Of a stretch of 64,000 nt of DNA, positions 21,468-31,949 are shown in pieces. Origin of the DNA: Phialophora verrucosa (taxonomy: Eukaryota > Ascomycota > Eurotiomycetes > Chaetothyriales > Herpotrichiellaceae); assembly GCA_002099365.1 (NCBI GenBank), contig MSED01000009.1:248001-312000 (forward strand). Direction: 5' to 3'. The first letter of the stretch is position 1, and every line of letters starts with the position of its first letter. The position numbers and the translations under genes are program-made. The notes below the pieces were generated by a model. That model had not been told where the DNA came from. It saw nothing but the letters and a program-made list of their open reading frames with translations, and ran no database searches.

Positions 21468-23680
21468 TCAAGCGGCCTGCTGCCTTTCACTAAATACAAG
21501 ATTCAAAGGCGGACACGCCAGTGTAAACCCATCAGTCATATCCCTCGTGAATCTGGCTGGATCTTCCATCTCTGCAAGACAAAAGTCATACCGGTGCACT
21601 ATATACGCTGTGACGTATCGGAGCTCCATCAACGCGAGTTGTTTGCCAATACAGCTGTACGGACCTGATGCACTGTGTCAGCTCGCCTATTGCAAGGAGA
21701 ATTGTTCCCGTTCGTCCCAGTCGCGATGGATGCACCGCCGGCGTGCGGGACGGGCATGTTTGTTAGACTTACCGTACGAAAAGGGGATGAAAACCGAAGC
21801 ATCCACCGTGAGTTCGGGCTTCGTGGTCCATCGCTCCGGAAGGAATTCGTCGGGTCTCCTGAAATTTCGCTCGTCTAGAAATAGCATGAGTTGGCATAGA
21901 CAGAAAGATTGGACGACGACGCCCCGGGGTGAACTAGAACGCTAGAGCTTACCTCTGAATAAAGTATACAAGGGGACATAGACGATGGTGTTCCCCGGGA
22001 CGTATGTCTCTCCGATCATCATCCCTTCGGGCGGGGTGAGGCGCTGAACGCCCGAAGGGACCGGCGGATAAAGACGCATCGCCTCATTGATGACGGCGTC
22101 CAAGTGTGATACCCGGGCCAGGGCGGTGGAGTCGACTTCTCCAGACTCAAACACGGGGTCGACGTGTTTCCGGAGCTCCTGCAGAACATGCGGTTCCCGC
22201 GCCAGATGGAAGAAGAGAGTCGTCAGGACCGCGGCGGTGGTATCGCTGTAGATAAATTATTCCGGTCAGCACATGATCTCGTCTCGCACGGCGCCCTGCT
22301 CTTCCTCGGCAATATGTGCCTGTGTGCCTTTCTCTTCCACCGAGAATGGAAGATAGATAACATACCTTCCGGCAACGACGATCAGGTACGCGTCAGCTTG
22401 GAGGTTCAATAGATTTTGAGCCGTCTTGGGCTCTTGGTGTTCGTATTCGTCGAGCAGATGGGAGAATACATCTGGTTCAGACGGTTTCATCTAGCGGCGG
22501 TCCCCGTGTCAGATACAGATACAGGCACATCCTGAGTTTTTCGTTGTCGTCGTCAAGAGCTCACCTTCATCCTCTCGTCCACTTGGCTGTTGACGAAATT
22601 CCAGAATCGGTGGTGTTCGAAGTTGAGGATCGGGATGGATCGGAAAATGGGGCCGATCCAAGCAATGTGCTTAAAGTAGCCCGCCATGGTCATGTTGGCC
22701 TTGAGCGAGTTCATGAAATAGTGCTTGACGCCGTTTTTGATCATATCGAACGATTTGCCAAATGCGAGGTCGCCCATGACGTCGAAGCTGTAAAAGTTGA
22801 ACCAATCCGTCACGTTCAGGGGGATGTCTTTGTGGCTTTCGATCGCGGCCATCAGTCCCGTCGTGTATCTTGCTACTCGTGGCTCATAGTCACGAAGACC
22901 TGAATATGAACGACTCCCCGTCAGTCGAGATACCCGATCCAAGGGACGGACGAAGGAGACAACTTCAAGTGGTGCGTAACATCGTAGAACGTACTCTTGG
23001 CACCAAAGCCGCGATCCCACACCTTTCTCCTTTGCGAATGCTCTTGCTTGTCGCGGCTATTTTGGAGCGCCACCCTTGGACGCATGCCGTTATACCAAGG
23101 CCCCTTTGTGCAGGGGCTCCGTGCCGAATTGATCGCCTGAACAGCTCGAGGGTCGGCAATTGACAGTTCCATCGGTCCTACAGGAACAAACACGTCAACC
23201 TCCGGGTCATCATTCTTTTGCATGTGTATAATCAATTAGCGAGTTTTGCCTACCGAGCCTCACAAAATCGCCATACTGTCTGTGCAGTGCCTGTACTTCC
23301 TCATACAGATGTAATTTAGACCGGTAGGAGAGTGATGTCGCGTAGAAGGTAGATAGCCGTGCCCACACCGGACCGGGGAATTTTCTGAGCCGGTGGAAGA
23401 ATCCGCGATAGATCAAAATGCTGGTATACGTGCCCACTAGGAAGCATATCCCCAGAGTCGATACGTGGAACACTGCATGCGGAAGAGCTCTCAATGAGGA
23501 GGGCGCATAGGCAGTGAGATATCCAAGTAAACCCAGTTGTACGGTGACAAAAGCCGCGAGCAACTTCGCCGCGCTCAAGTCCCATTCGCCATACCGAAGC
23601 AGAGTTAAATGAAAGACAATGCCCGCCAACGTTGCCCAAAGAAAGCTCTGGGGCGACTGGATCAGTGCAAGAAGCTCCAT
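21468..23680 (-). CDS. Cytochrome P450 monooxygenase, membrane-anchored
   Basis: Seven exons can be joined in frame (23680-23264, 23214-22995, 22899-22565, 22490-22366, 22245-21953, 21874-21773, 21664-21468), giving 562 residues. Three N-terminal hydrophobic segments precede a proline hinge (RLRKFPGPVWARL), as in many fungal ER P450s. The I-helix reads VVAGSDTTAAVL, the K-helix EAMRLYPPVPSGVQR carries ExxR, PERW follows, and the heme-binding loop is FSYGPYSCIGKQLALMELR with its cysteine ligand. The WDRGFGAKSLRDYEPRV stretch confirms the second splice. The only awkward join is exon 1 to 2: the gtgagg donor keeps frame but loses the VRLG residues usually seen after YGDF, while the next gt breaks the frame. 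The substrate is unknown; the type resembles fungal enzymes acting on aromatic or indole-like compounds. Confidence 0.9.
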
Positions 23681-24867
23681 GAGATTTGATACTGCTCTGC
23701 TCTTGCTTGGAGCGGCGTTTCTTGGTGCGTACGGCGCTCTACTCGGTACAGAGCGATGGGGACTGAGGTTGAGACATAGATATCGAGATACCCTTGAACT
23801 TACCGGTAAGGCGACTCACATGTGCGCAATCATGAATTTTAACCGAGGTAGCCTGCCGAGAGGTTTACGGCGTTGACATCGTACAGTTGACGTCGACCTT
23901 TGCATGGGGCTAAAGTTTTCGTCGCGAGGCCAAGACCTGGGGCAGAGAAATGCGGGGGGAGGGGAGGGGGAAGAGTGAGATACAGTATGTGCCGAGTAGG
24001 AGTACGGACAGAGTAGGGGTGATTCGGGCCTAGCTCAACATTGGTTAGGGCTCATGCTCAAGCCAGAGATAATAAGTCTTTGCTCTGTGCACGGCGATAA
24101 GGCTGACACCATTGGCCTGTCCTGCGTGACAAGGTGATAATATAAAAGGGGCAAGGCTCGAGAAGTATGAGGACGACCGGATTCGACTCGAGACGCGTTG
24201 AACCTGAATACCTGGGCAGGTAGAGAAGGCGACGAGGATTGTCACGATCAACCTCACCGGTGTTTTCTTTGCGCTGATATGGTAAGCTGCGTGGTGGTGC
24301 TTTCGGCCGACACAACACAACAACTTCGTCAGTCGCGGCCGGTGAAGCCGTCCCATGCCGTCCCTATTCTCGTCCACGGCCTGCGTGAACCAGGACGCCT
24401 TCGAACCCAACCCTGTGCTCCACCGGCTCACACGACAGGTGAGAGTTACTTTCTTACCCTGTCACTCAGCGAAGCGGGCGGCCCGAATCCGTATCGAAAA
24501 CCCTTGGCACGGCTTCATCCGGGGCCGGTCTGGATATCTTAGACCGATGTCCAACCCCGGTCATTCCTTCAAGTTCATCCATTACAAAGCAACAAGAAAC
24601 CTATGCTTTGCGATTGTGATACTGCCCCGGAAATTGCACCGCTGCAGAACCCAGTTCACCAGCCTGTTTTGTAAAGGCGCAGGTTGGCTTCGAACAATGG
24701 AAGCCCAGAGGTGTATTTGTATACTGAAGCCAGAGTTTGTAAGACGCCAAGTGTGACTCCTTCCCACTCAGTGCCAAAACCGGTGTATACTTTCTCTGGG
24801 CTGCCACCTGGTGTTGATCAAGCTCCCTGCACAAAGCCTGCGACCTTTGACAATAGCTTTCTAGGAC
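23681..24867. other. Divergent intergenic region between P450 and alpha/beta hydrolase
   Basis: 1.2 kb shared upstream region of a minus-strand and a plus-strand gene, so it could hold a bidirectional promoter. I see no clear paired operator sites and no coding frame that survives inspection. Confidence 0.5.
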
Positions 24868-25785
24868 ATGGACCAACTCCGCCCTCTCGGCAGATCAGTC
24901 TGGGAGGTCATTCCCAAGACTTCTGAGATCTACGGCTCTCTTCTCAACGGCACCCCAAAAGATCCGATCCTGACGACGGTCGTTGAGGTCGCAAGCTACG
25001 GCCCTGACCCGCGTCAAAAGCTAGACATTTACAAATCCCCGGCCAACGCGGCGGCGCCCCCCATTTTGATCTTCCTGTACGGGGGAGCTTGGGTCGAAGG
25101 CGACAGAGTCATCGAAATCATCCCAAACGGGCTCGTGTACCGGAATCTAGGCTACTACTTCGCGGAAAAGCAAGGATTTGAAACGATCATACCGGACTAC
25201 TGCCTGGTGAAGCACGGTGCGAAATACCCTTCTGGGGCTGAGGATCTCGCCCTCCTCCTAGGATACATCGGGAACAGATACGGCGGAGGAGGACGGCCGG
25301 TGTTTGTTCTAGGGAATTCCGCAGGAGGTGTCAACGCCATGTCATGGCTGCTTGGTGACGCGTTCAAGGAAAGCCGCGAGAAGAGCAACGTGGCAGGGAT
25401 CGTCAGTCTCGGAGCGCTGATGGACTTTGACGCTGTGCCGCCTCCGCTCCCGGATGTGCTTACGCAATACTTCGGAGAGGGCTATCCCTCGAGGTCTCCT
25501 TCCGCACTACTACTCTCTGCGGCGGCGCTGGGCGGCTGGCTGAAACGCACTATCCCGCTGCCGGCACTGTTGATTCTCTGGAGCGAGCTGGATCCCGACT
25601 TCATTATCAAATCAAACCACGAGTTTATCGCCGAGTTGAAAAGGAATGGCATTCCGGTCGACGCGGACGAGGTAATGGGTCACAATCATATCAGTCCACC
25701 AATGTCTCTTGGAACAGGACTGCAGGCCGAGGAGGAATGGGGTGCATCAGTTGCTGCTTGGATCAGGAAGCAAGTGACTAAATAA
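24868..25785 (+). CDS. Alpha/beta hydrolase (esterase/lipase or kynurenine-formamidase-like)
   Basis: Single exon, 305 residues from the ATG at 24868. The oxyanion-hole motif YGGAW lies near residue 71 and the nucleophile elbow GNSAGG near 149-154, with Ser151 as likely nucleophile. An acidic residue in LWSELDPDF and a late histidine in MGHNHIS can complete the triad. The fold is that of the hormone-sensitive-lipase or kynurenine-formamidase-like esterases. There is no signal peptide, so it is probably cytosolic. It is transcribed away from the P450 and towards the convergent flavin monooxygenase, about 450 bp away. An ester or lactone hydrolase would suit a product of oxygenation, but that is inference. 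Confidence 0.88.
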   Translation: MDQLRPLGRSVWEVIPKTSEIYGSLLNGTPKDPILTTVVEVASYGPDPRQKLDIYKSPANAAAPPILIFLYGGAWVEGDRVIEIIPNGLVYRNLGYYFAEKQGFETIIPDYCLVKHGAKYPSGAEDLALLLGYIGNRYGGGGRPVFVLGNSAGGVNAMSWLLGDAFKESREKSNVAGIVSLGALMDFDAVPPPLPDVLTQYFGEGYPSRSPSALLLSAAALGGWLKRTIPLPALLILWSELDPDFIIKSNHEFIAELKRNGIPVDADEVMGHNHISPPMSLGTGLQAEEEWGASVAAWIRKQVTK

Positions 25786-26230
25786 GACTCATGCCGCCGT
25801 TGGCACTTTAGTATGTACTGCACTTCAACCAGTACTGTAGAAAAGTCCAGCGAAATTCTACGCTGGCATTGAGCGCTTAGAATTCGCAACTCTATCACTC
25901 TGGCTTGCCTCGAGGGCAACAGAGGCCGTGCGTCGAACTTTCATCGGATCTTCTGAGCTTGCCAACCAAGATAGTAAGGGTGTGCACGTAAACAAACTGA
26001 CCAAGGATACAGCAAGACAGATACTCACGGAATTACCCTTTTTTTGGTGAAAAGAGTCGAGTTTCCCAACTTAACAACAGTGTGAGTGCATCCAAGCATG
26101 GCCCTCAAGTGGATGCACAGTAATTATCCACCGACTCGAGTAAAAAGCAACTAGTTCTCTCTGCCAAGTACAAACTTGGAAAACCCCCTTCCTTCTGTAC
26201 TCCGTACGGTGTGTTGGATTCTCTTCATAT

Positions 26231-28657
26231 TCACCCTTCATACACCTCGAGCGGAGTCCCCATCAACTGAGCCTTGATCTGCAACGCGACGAACCGACCA
26301 TAATATCTTGCGATCCCGATATCGCCTCCCACGAACCACACACCCGGATCTGCCAAGAACGGAGGAGACGTTAACGATGATTCTTCCTTGTCCGAGATCC
26401 CTCCCTCGGATAGTGTATGTACTTACGGCCCGGAGATTTGAATGCGCCCCTTAACTCCCCTTCGGCATCGACGCCCCAAAAGTCGTCGAGCTGATCTTCG
26501 ACCTCGGGCCCGACAATCCGGCCTGCGATCTGGCGCATATTCTGCACAAAGCCCGTGGTGAAGACAACGACGTTGGCTTTGAGTTCTGTGCCGTCCTCGA
26601 ATGCCAGCCCGTCGGGAGTATAGTGACTGAGTCGGCCTCCGGACTTGACTTTGATCTAGATTTTATCGTTGTCTTGGTTAGGAGCAAAATAACCAAATGA
26701 TTGTTTGGCCCTGGAGGTCAAACCTACCAACCCTTGACTGATTTTGGCTGAAGTCCCCACGTCCATGTAGTGGCCGCCCAAACGCTCGAACAGGACGTGC
26801 ATGAGGTCTCCGTATCTTTCGACGTTGAAGCCTGCCTTTTCCAATGCGTCGAATCGGTCGCTGTCGACCCGGGCCATGCTGTGGAGATAGTGCATGATGA
26901 TCTCTCGACGGATGGAGGTGGGGAAAGAAAAGCCCTCGTTGTCGGCCTTTTCGGTCGGGATGTCGGCGTTGTAGGATGCTATGTATCTCGAGGTTCAGTT
27001 GTCTGAAAAAAGCCCATCATGGTGAACGTACCTTTAACCACGGCCATGTAGTGTTCAGCAGGAAGAACCCCTAGAACAAACGTCAATCTGTGGTGGGTGT
27101 CAGGACAGGAGGGATTCATGGCGTATCGTACATGTGCGTCCGCGTTGGACCATGGTTACTGATGCAAGCCCGGCATTCACCATGTCTTCTGCAACATCAT
27201 GTCCTAGAATGTGCGACTCAGAAAAAGCTGCACGGGTGTGTAATTAGAGAGAGGGCACGGCGCTTCTAATTACCTGTATTTGCGGAGCCCACAACAACTC
27301 CATGGAGTCCTCTCCATTCGTTCGAGTTACGATAGTCGGAAGAATGGAGAACCACTCCTTTGAATTGTTCCTGGAGAGCATTCAGTCATACCCCTGCCAT
27401 CACGAAGAGAAGGGGCATACATACCCTATTCGGGAGCAACGGCATGACGGGTGACCGTCCACCCGAGCCGCTGGCAAAAACCAGACAGAATGTCGTGAGG
27501 GTGACTTCGTCGTCACCTCGTTTCAACTTGCATGTCCATACCTTCTGTTCAGTGGACCAAGAACTAGACAACAGCTCGGTCGACTGCCAAATATTCTGGA
27601 CCACATCAGCAACCTTTGCAAGCATGCGGTAATCATGTATAAAGGACCTACAATGCCGAATCTCTTGACGTAGTCTTTGTGGCCTTTGGCGATATCCCCC
27701 TTTGTCAGAAACTCGGGATACGAGCTATCGTATGTCCGGTAGAAGGGCAAATGTCCTAACCAACACCGTTAACCAACATGACCTTGTTTCGCAGAACACC
27801 ATAACTATACTTGCCATATTCTCGAGCCGTATGGACTGCATTCATCGTCAGCGTTGGATAGTCCACAGCGTTATGTACTCCAGGAGGGCCAACTCACGCT
27901 TAGTAGAATCGTATCTCGAATTCCAACTGTCTCCAACGGTGCCAAACTTGTCAACCACGAGATAAGAGACGTTCAGCGCCTGCAGACGTCCTCCAAGTCC
28001 CAGTCCAGCTTGGCCGCCGCCAACCACAATGGCATCGAAATGCTGGATACCTCTGTCGCGCCGTGGTCCGTCTACTCTCCGCTCGATGCTATTCGCAGTG
28101 CCCTCGACGGCGGCTTCGGGCGGCGCGACAGGGTTCAGGACATCGACATTTCCGTAATCCGCAATCTCATCTAGGATAGTTCGAACCATCCAGATTTTCC
28201 ACCCCCCAGTGCCGGTGGGCACGAGCGAGATGAATCCCGAGCATGACCGCCGAGGTCCGCCTTCCGATGTCTTGAAGGTGAATTGTGCGTCAACCCAGGA
28301 CGACACGTTGAGCACGTTGAATAGGCGCGCCGTGTTTGGCACCACCTGCAAGTCCACGGGGCCCTGCCGCCCAAACGTGGCCCCCCATGCGTCCAGCACA
28401 TCTTTGGCGCCGTAAAACGTCCGAAATGTACCCGTCAAGGCGATCAGATCTCTCCACACCACCGAGTCTGCGAGATCGTCGAGCGAGAGCGAAAGCAGTC
28501 GTGGTAGGTGGGCGCGAGCTATCGCTTCGCAATCCACGCCTGCTGGAATATTATGAGACTTTGGCAACGAGCCAGGCAGGTGGCTGACTTGGGTCGCTGG
28601 TGTCCGCTTGAACACTGCCATCCCATCTGAGAGTCCGTACACGTTGTCAACTGCCAT
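26231..28657 (-). CDS. FAD-dependent monooxygenase (FMO/Baeyer-Villiger-like) with N-terminal NTF2-like domain
   Basis: Ten exons join in frame to 626 residues: 28657-27898, 27835-27815, 27755-27652, 27613-27425, 27370-27274, 27203-27132, 27070-27032, 26978-26728, 26655-26427 and 26349-26231. Residues 1 to about 200 look like a SnoaL/NTF2-type helper domain. The FAD-binding Rossmann motif is FDAIVVGGGQAGLGLGGRL and the NAD(P)H motif VVVGSANTGHDVAEDM. The FMO signature EQFKGVVLHSSDY lies between them, and the protein ends near WFVGGDIGIARYYGRF. Exon 2 is only 21 nt and its downstream intron is best read as GC-AG (gcaagt), which restores REYGHLPFYRTY. The exon 6 acceptor at 27204 was preferred because it restores GSANTGHDVAEDM; an alternative 24 bp upstream would insert eight residues. 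It probably oxygenates a ketone, sulfur or nitrogen centre of a hydrophobic substrate. Confidence 0.88.
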
Positions 28658-29696
28658 CTGGTCGGTCCTGAACTGAATACTTCAAACAATCTGCCCGTAT
28701 CCTCTGTCCGTCCGACACGCGGCTTTAAGCACTCGCGCTCCTGGAGCGTTCGAGAGGAGCCGTCCATCTTACAGTTGTTTGTTCCGCACTCTTTCGAATT
28801 GAGAAAAGGGCACGGTCGTCAGCACATGCCGCGTCAGAGTGTCCAACAGAACGGGGTTTGGCCGATGTTGTGAGAATTCTTTGTCAGCCACTCCATACTC
28901 CGGTATTGCTTTGGTGATTGACTTGACGAAGCGGACGGGCCGTGTCCGTGTTGTTTCGTGGAGGCGGCCCTTTCGTCGCTTAGGGTCCCCAGTCCTCCGT
29001 ACTGTCATCAGGCGTCCACACCGACAACGAGCCTGAAAATGTGGGCATCCTGTGGCGTTTCCGACCGATGAAAAAAAACAAGAACTCTCATGTCTACGGC
29101 AAATGTGAAGAAATTGACATCATCTGTACTCTATACATGTTTCACATCTACTGTACTGTTCTGTGGTGTCTCTGCCGGCCTATTCTGTGCTCTGCCGCCT
29201 CGTGGACCTCTCATTCGCCTTCATTTCGACAACAATCCTTGGTTCTCTCGGGGCCCCTGCCACTCTCTTCCTACTCGACACTTCAAGAAGGTCCCGGGGG
29301 ATTGAGCTTCCTCCTCGTCCCAACTAATTCGACGACGAAGTATGACTTGGGTCAGATTGTCTCTCCGTATGTGCTGCCAGAATGCAGCATTCATGGGTGG
29401 TCGATACATAAGTTTCGTACCGATGTCTCTCGCCCGTCCTTCTGTCCCTTCAAAGTCCACCGCGGTGGAAGGAATACCGCCTTGTGACGTGGTCGTTAGT
29501 CTGTCGGCGGTCCTGCTTAAGATCGACTCGGTATCGGGTAAATACTCTCGTCCATATGGTCTTTCTGCTGCCACGCTGGCGGTTTCTGTTATCCTATTCC
29601 GCAACCCTATTCACCCCTTTGCGGGTGGAACGTGAAGTGCTGCTTGACAATGTCGGCCCGTCCCGGATGCTGAACATTGCTAAGAGCGTGGCGTGA
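28658..29696. other. Intergenic, about 1 kb
   Basis: Contains the presumed promoter of the flavin monooxygenase. A 127-codon minus-strand frame at 29221-29604 has no recognisable domain or splice support and is not called. Confidence 0.45.
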
Positions 29697-31026
29697 TCAG
29701 ATCCGTGACTCGTACATATAGTTCAAGGTGCCACTCCTCTTCAAGCCCGTCGCATTCCCGTAGTAGTTGTCTTTGTTCCCAGGCGGTGGCGGTGCAATCG
29801 GCTGAGTTGGCCGCTTCGGTGCTGTTGTTTGAGCAGGACGCAGCGCGGCCGGTTCTGTAGCGACGGGTCCAGGTCCCGCAGCCACCCTGGACTCGTACAT
29901 GTAATTCAACGTGCCGCTCCTCTTCAACCCCATCCCATTGCCGTAGTAGTTGTCTTTGTTTCCTGGCGCTCCCGGCCCCACGGGTTGAGGTGGAAGCGAG
30001 CCTCCTCCTGCCGCCAACTGCCTCTTCTTCTTCTCATCTTCCCGCCTTTGTTTCTCCTCCTCTTCTTCCTTCCTGCGAGCTTCTTCTTCGGCTCTGAAGG
30101 TGAGTTTCGGCCCACTGATCTCATTGAGCTCAAGACCAGGGGCCTTTGTTTGGAAGACGACGTTGGTACCTTGGCTCGGGCCTCCAAAGTCCACGCCCGC
30201 ACCCATCATCCTCACCTGTTGGCGTCTTACGACCTCGGCCCGGATATACTCGCGCCTTGCGCATTCAATCAACGCTGCTGCCAGCACAACCATAACCCAC
30301 TGCAAGAAATCCTTCACAGGAGCCAACGTGCCTAGCATGTTGGCGAGGCCTGGTTGTCCGGAGTCTCGGAAATGCGATTGAGGGCACCATTTCGGAACAA
30401 GTCCTTGATGACCTTGCAGAATGGGAGCCAGCTCACAAGATGTGCAGAGGATTGATTGACCCAGCCAGGCGAGCGTATAGAGGACCGTGAAGCAAAGTAT
30501 GAAGAACGTCGTAGTGACAGCGTAGTCTGCATTGTAGGGCTGTGCGTTCGACTTTGGGGATGAAAATCCGCGGTTCTGTGGATATGGCGGTGAAGGCAAG
30601 CCGTTGAATTGCAAAGCAGCTAAGTGGGCGACAATGTAGAGCAGGGAGAAAAAAGGGATGGTGCCGACGTAGAAGACGAGCGGCCTGGACAACTCTTCGT
30701 CAGCCTTCATTTCCTCCTTCAGATTACTTGTCCTCGAAATATCCTTCGAGGGCGTTGGGAGGATTCACTTACAGCCACGTCCCGGCTGCCGCTGACACCA
30801 TAGAATGAGACCAAGCCGCATATTTTGAGGATGCGATGAGTATAATGATCGATAGAATGAGCGAGAATACCAGCAGGATGACTTGTGCCGCGCGAACCTG
30901 CATCTTGCGGGATTGCTGCCCTGGGAAGACTATGCTTCGTCCAGGCCGGATAAGATGTCTCGATAGAAAGATTGTGGTAGTGTAGCTGACAGCAATGTAG
31001 ACGTCTTGACTGACGGGGGCAAATGC
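29697..31026 (-). CDS. Integral membrane protein with duplicated C-terminal motif; first exon not resolved
   Basis: The last exon is 30684-29697; it joins to an upstream exon ending at 30773 over an 88-bp intron, giving AAAGTWLPLVFYVGTIPFF in frame. The upstream exon is open back to a good acceptor (ttctcattcag, exon from 31026), but no ATG is found in the stretch before it, so the true first exon is unresolved. An internal ATG at 30903 would give 372 residues. Hydrophobic helices are AAQVILLVFSLILSIIILI, the LVFYVGTIPFFSLLYIVAH segment, TTFFILCFTVLYTLAWL and FLQWVMVVLAAALIE. A long charged region (EEEARRKEEEEEKQRRE) follows. The tail then holds two near-identical copies of a GNKDNYYGN...GLKRSGTLNYMYES motif. 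Family not recognised. Confidence 0.68.
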
Positions 31027-31949
31027 CTGAATGAGAAACGAAGCACAGCGATTCAACGCTCAGAAAAACCGGGAGAAATGAAGGGAAGAGGTAGCGTCCA
31101 GCGCTCAGCGCCCGCGCTGCGGCTCAGAAGGGAACGATTGTGGGTGCCGACCAAAGGAAAGAAACAATGTGGTCAGTCCACTTGGATATATGAACGAGCG
31201 ATCAGGCCATCGAGCGCGTAGACAAAGAAGGACACGGCCGACCCGCCAGGGGAAGCTGGGGAGAAGAGGAAGTGAGATTGGCGAAAGATCAGCTCCGAGA
31301 GCAAGGAAGATGCTCACTCGAATTCAGATACGGATACCCGGGCGACAGGACATCCGTGGTCTTCTCTTGTCGCAGAGCCGCAACAACCCTTGTCCGGCGC
31401 CAGGTCAGGTCGATATGGTATCGTCTGAGTTCCATATCAGGCATGTCCAAGTCCCTATGACGTGACATGGAGGGGCGCGGCAGATGCTCTTGACCATACG
31501 ATCGCATGGCTATCATGTTTGAGGAATGGTTGGTCACGGAACTCGAAATCTTTGCCTCTCCTGTCGCACATCGCAGCAAGCGGAGTGGATGAATTGGGCC
31601 GGCAGAGAATTTCATCGCGTGGAGGTGGGCAGGATCGAGACGCTCAATGCCGCAGAAACACTGCGAAGGATGGAGCGAGCCCCTAGGACAGAGCCAGAGG
31701 TGAGGCGCCGACCCAGCAACAATGTGAGTCGTGTGGAAGGTCTGAGACTGTAGCTGCCGCAGAAGCTGTTCGGGGATCGAGGGGGGTATGAAAGAGTTTT
31801 GAGTTTCGCGTGCCAGCTTGTCGCAGATCCGAGACACTGCACGGGCCACCGCTGCCCCGCCTAGGAGCGAGCAAGATTGGCTATCGAAGACGCTTGCCCG
31901 CTTTAACGGGTGAGGGGCTGATCTGAGATCTCTCACCCCGACATCAGAT

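Noticed and set aside
19013..28657. Classical secondary-metabolite cluster
   Set aside because: No polyketide synthase, peptide synthetase, terpene cyclase, transporter or pathway-specific regulator is present in or next to the group within the window.
29221..29604. 127-codon minus-strand open frame
   Set aside because: Only length argues for it; no domain, no conserved-looking motif.
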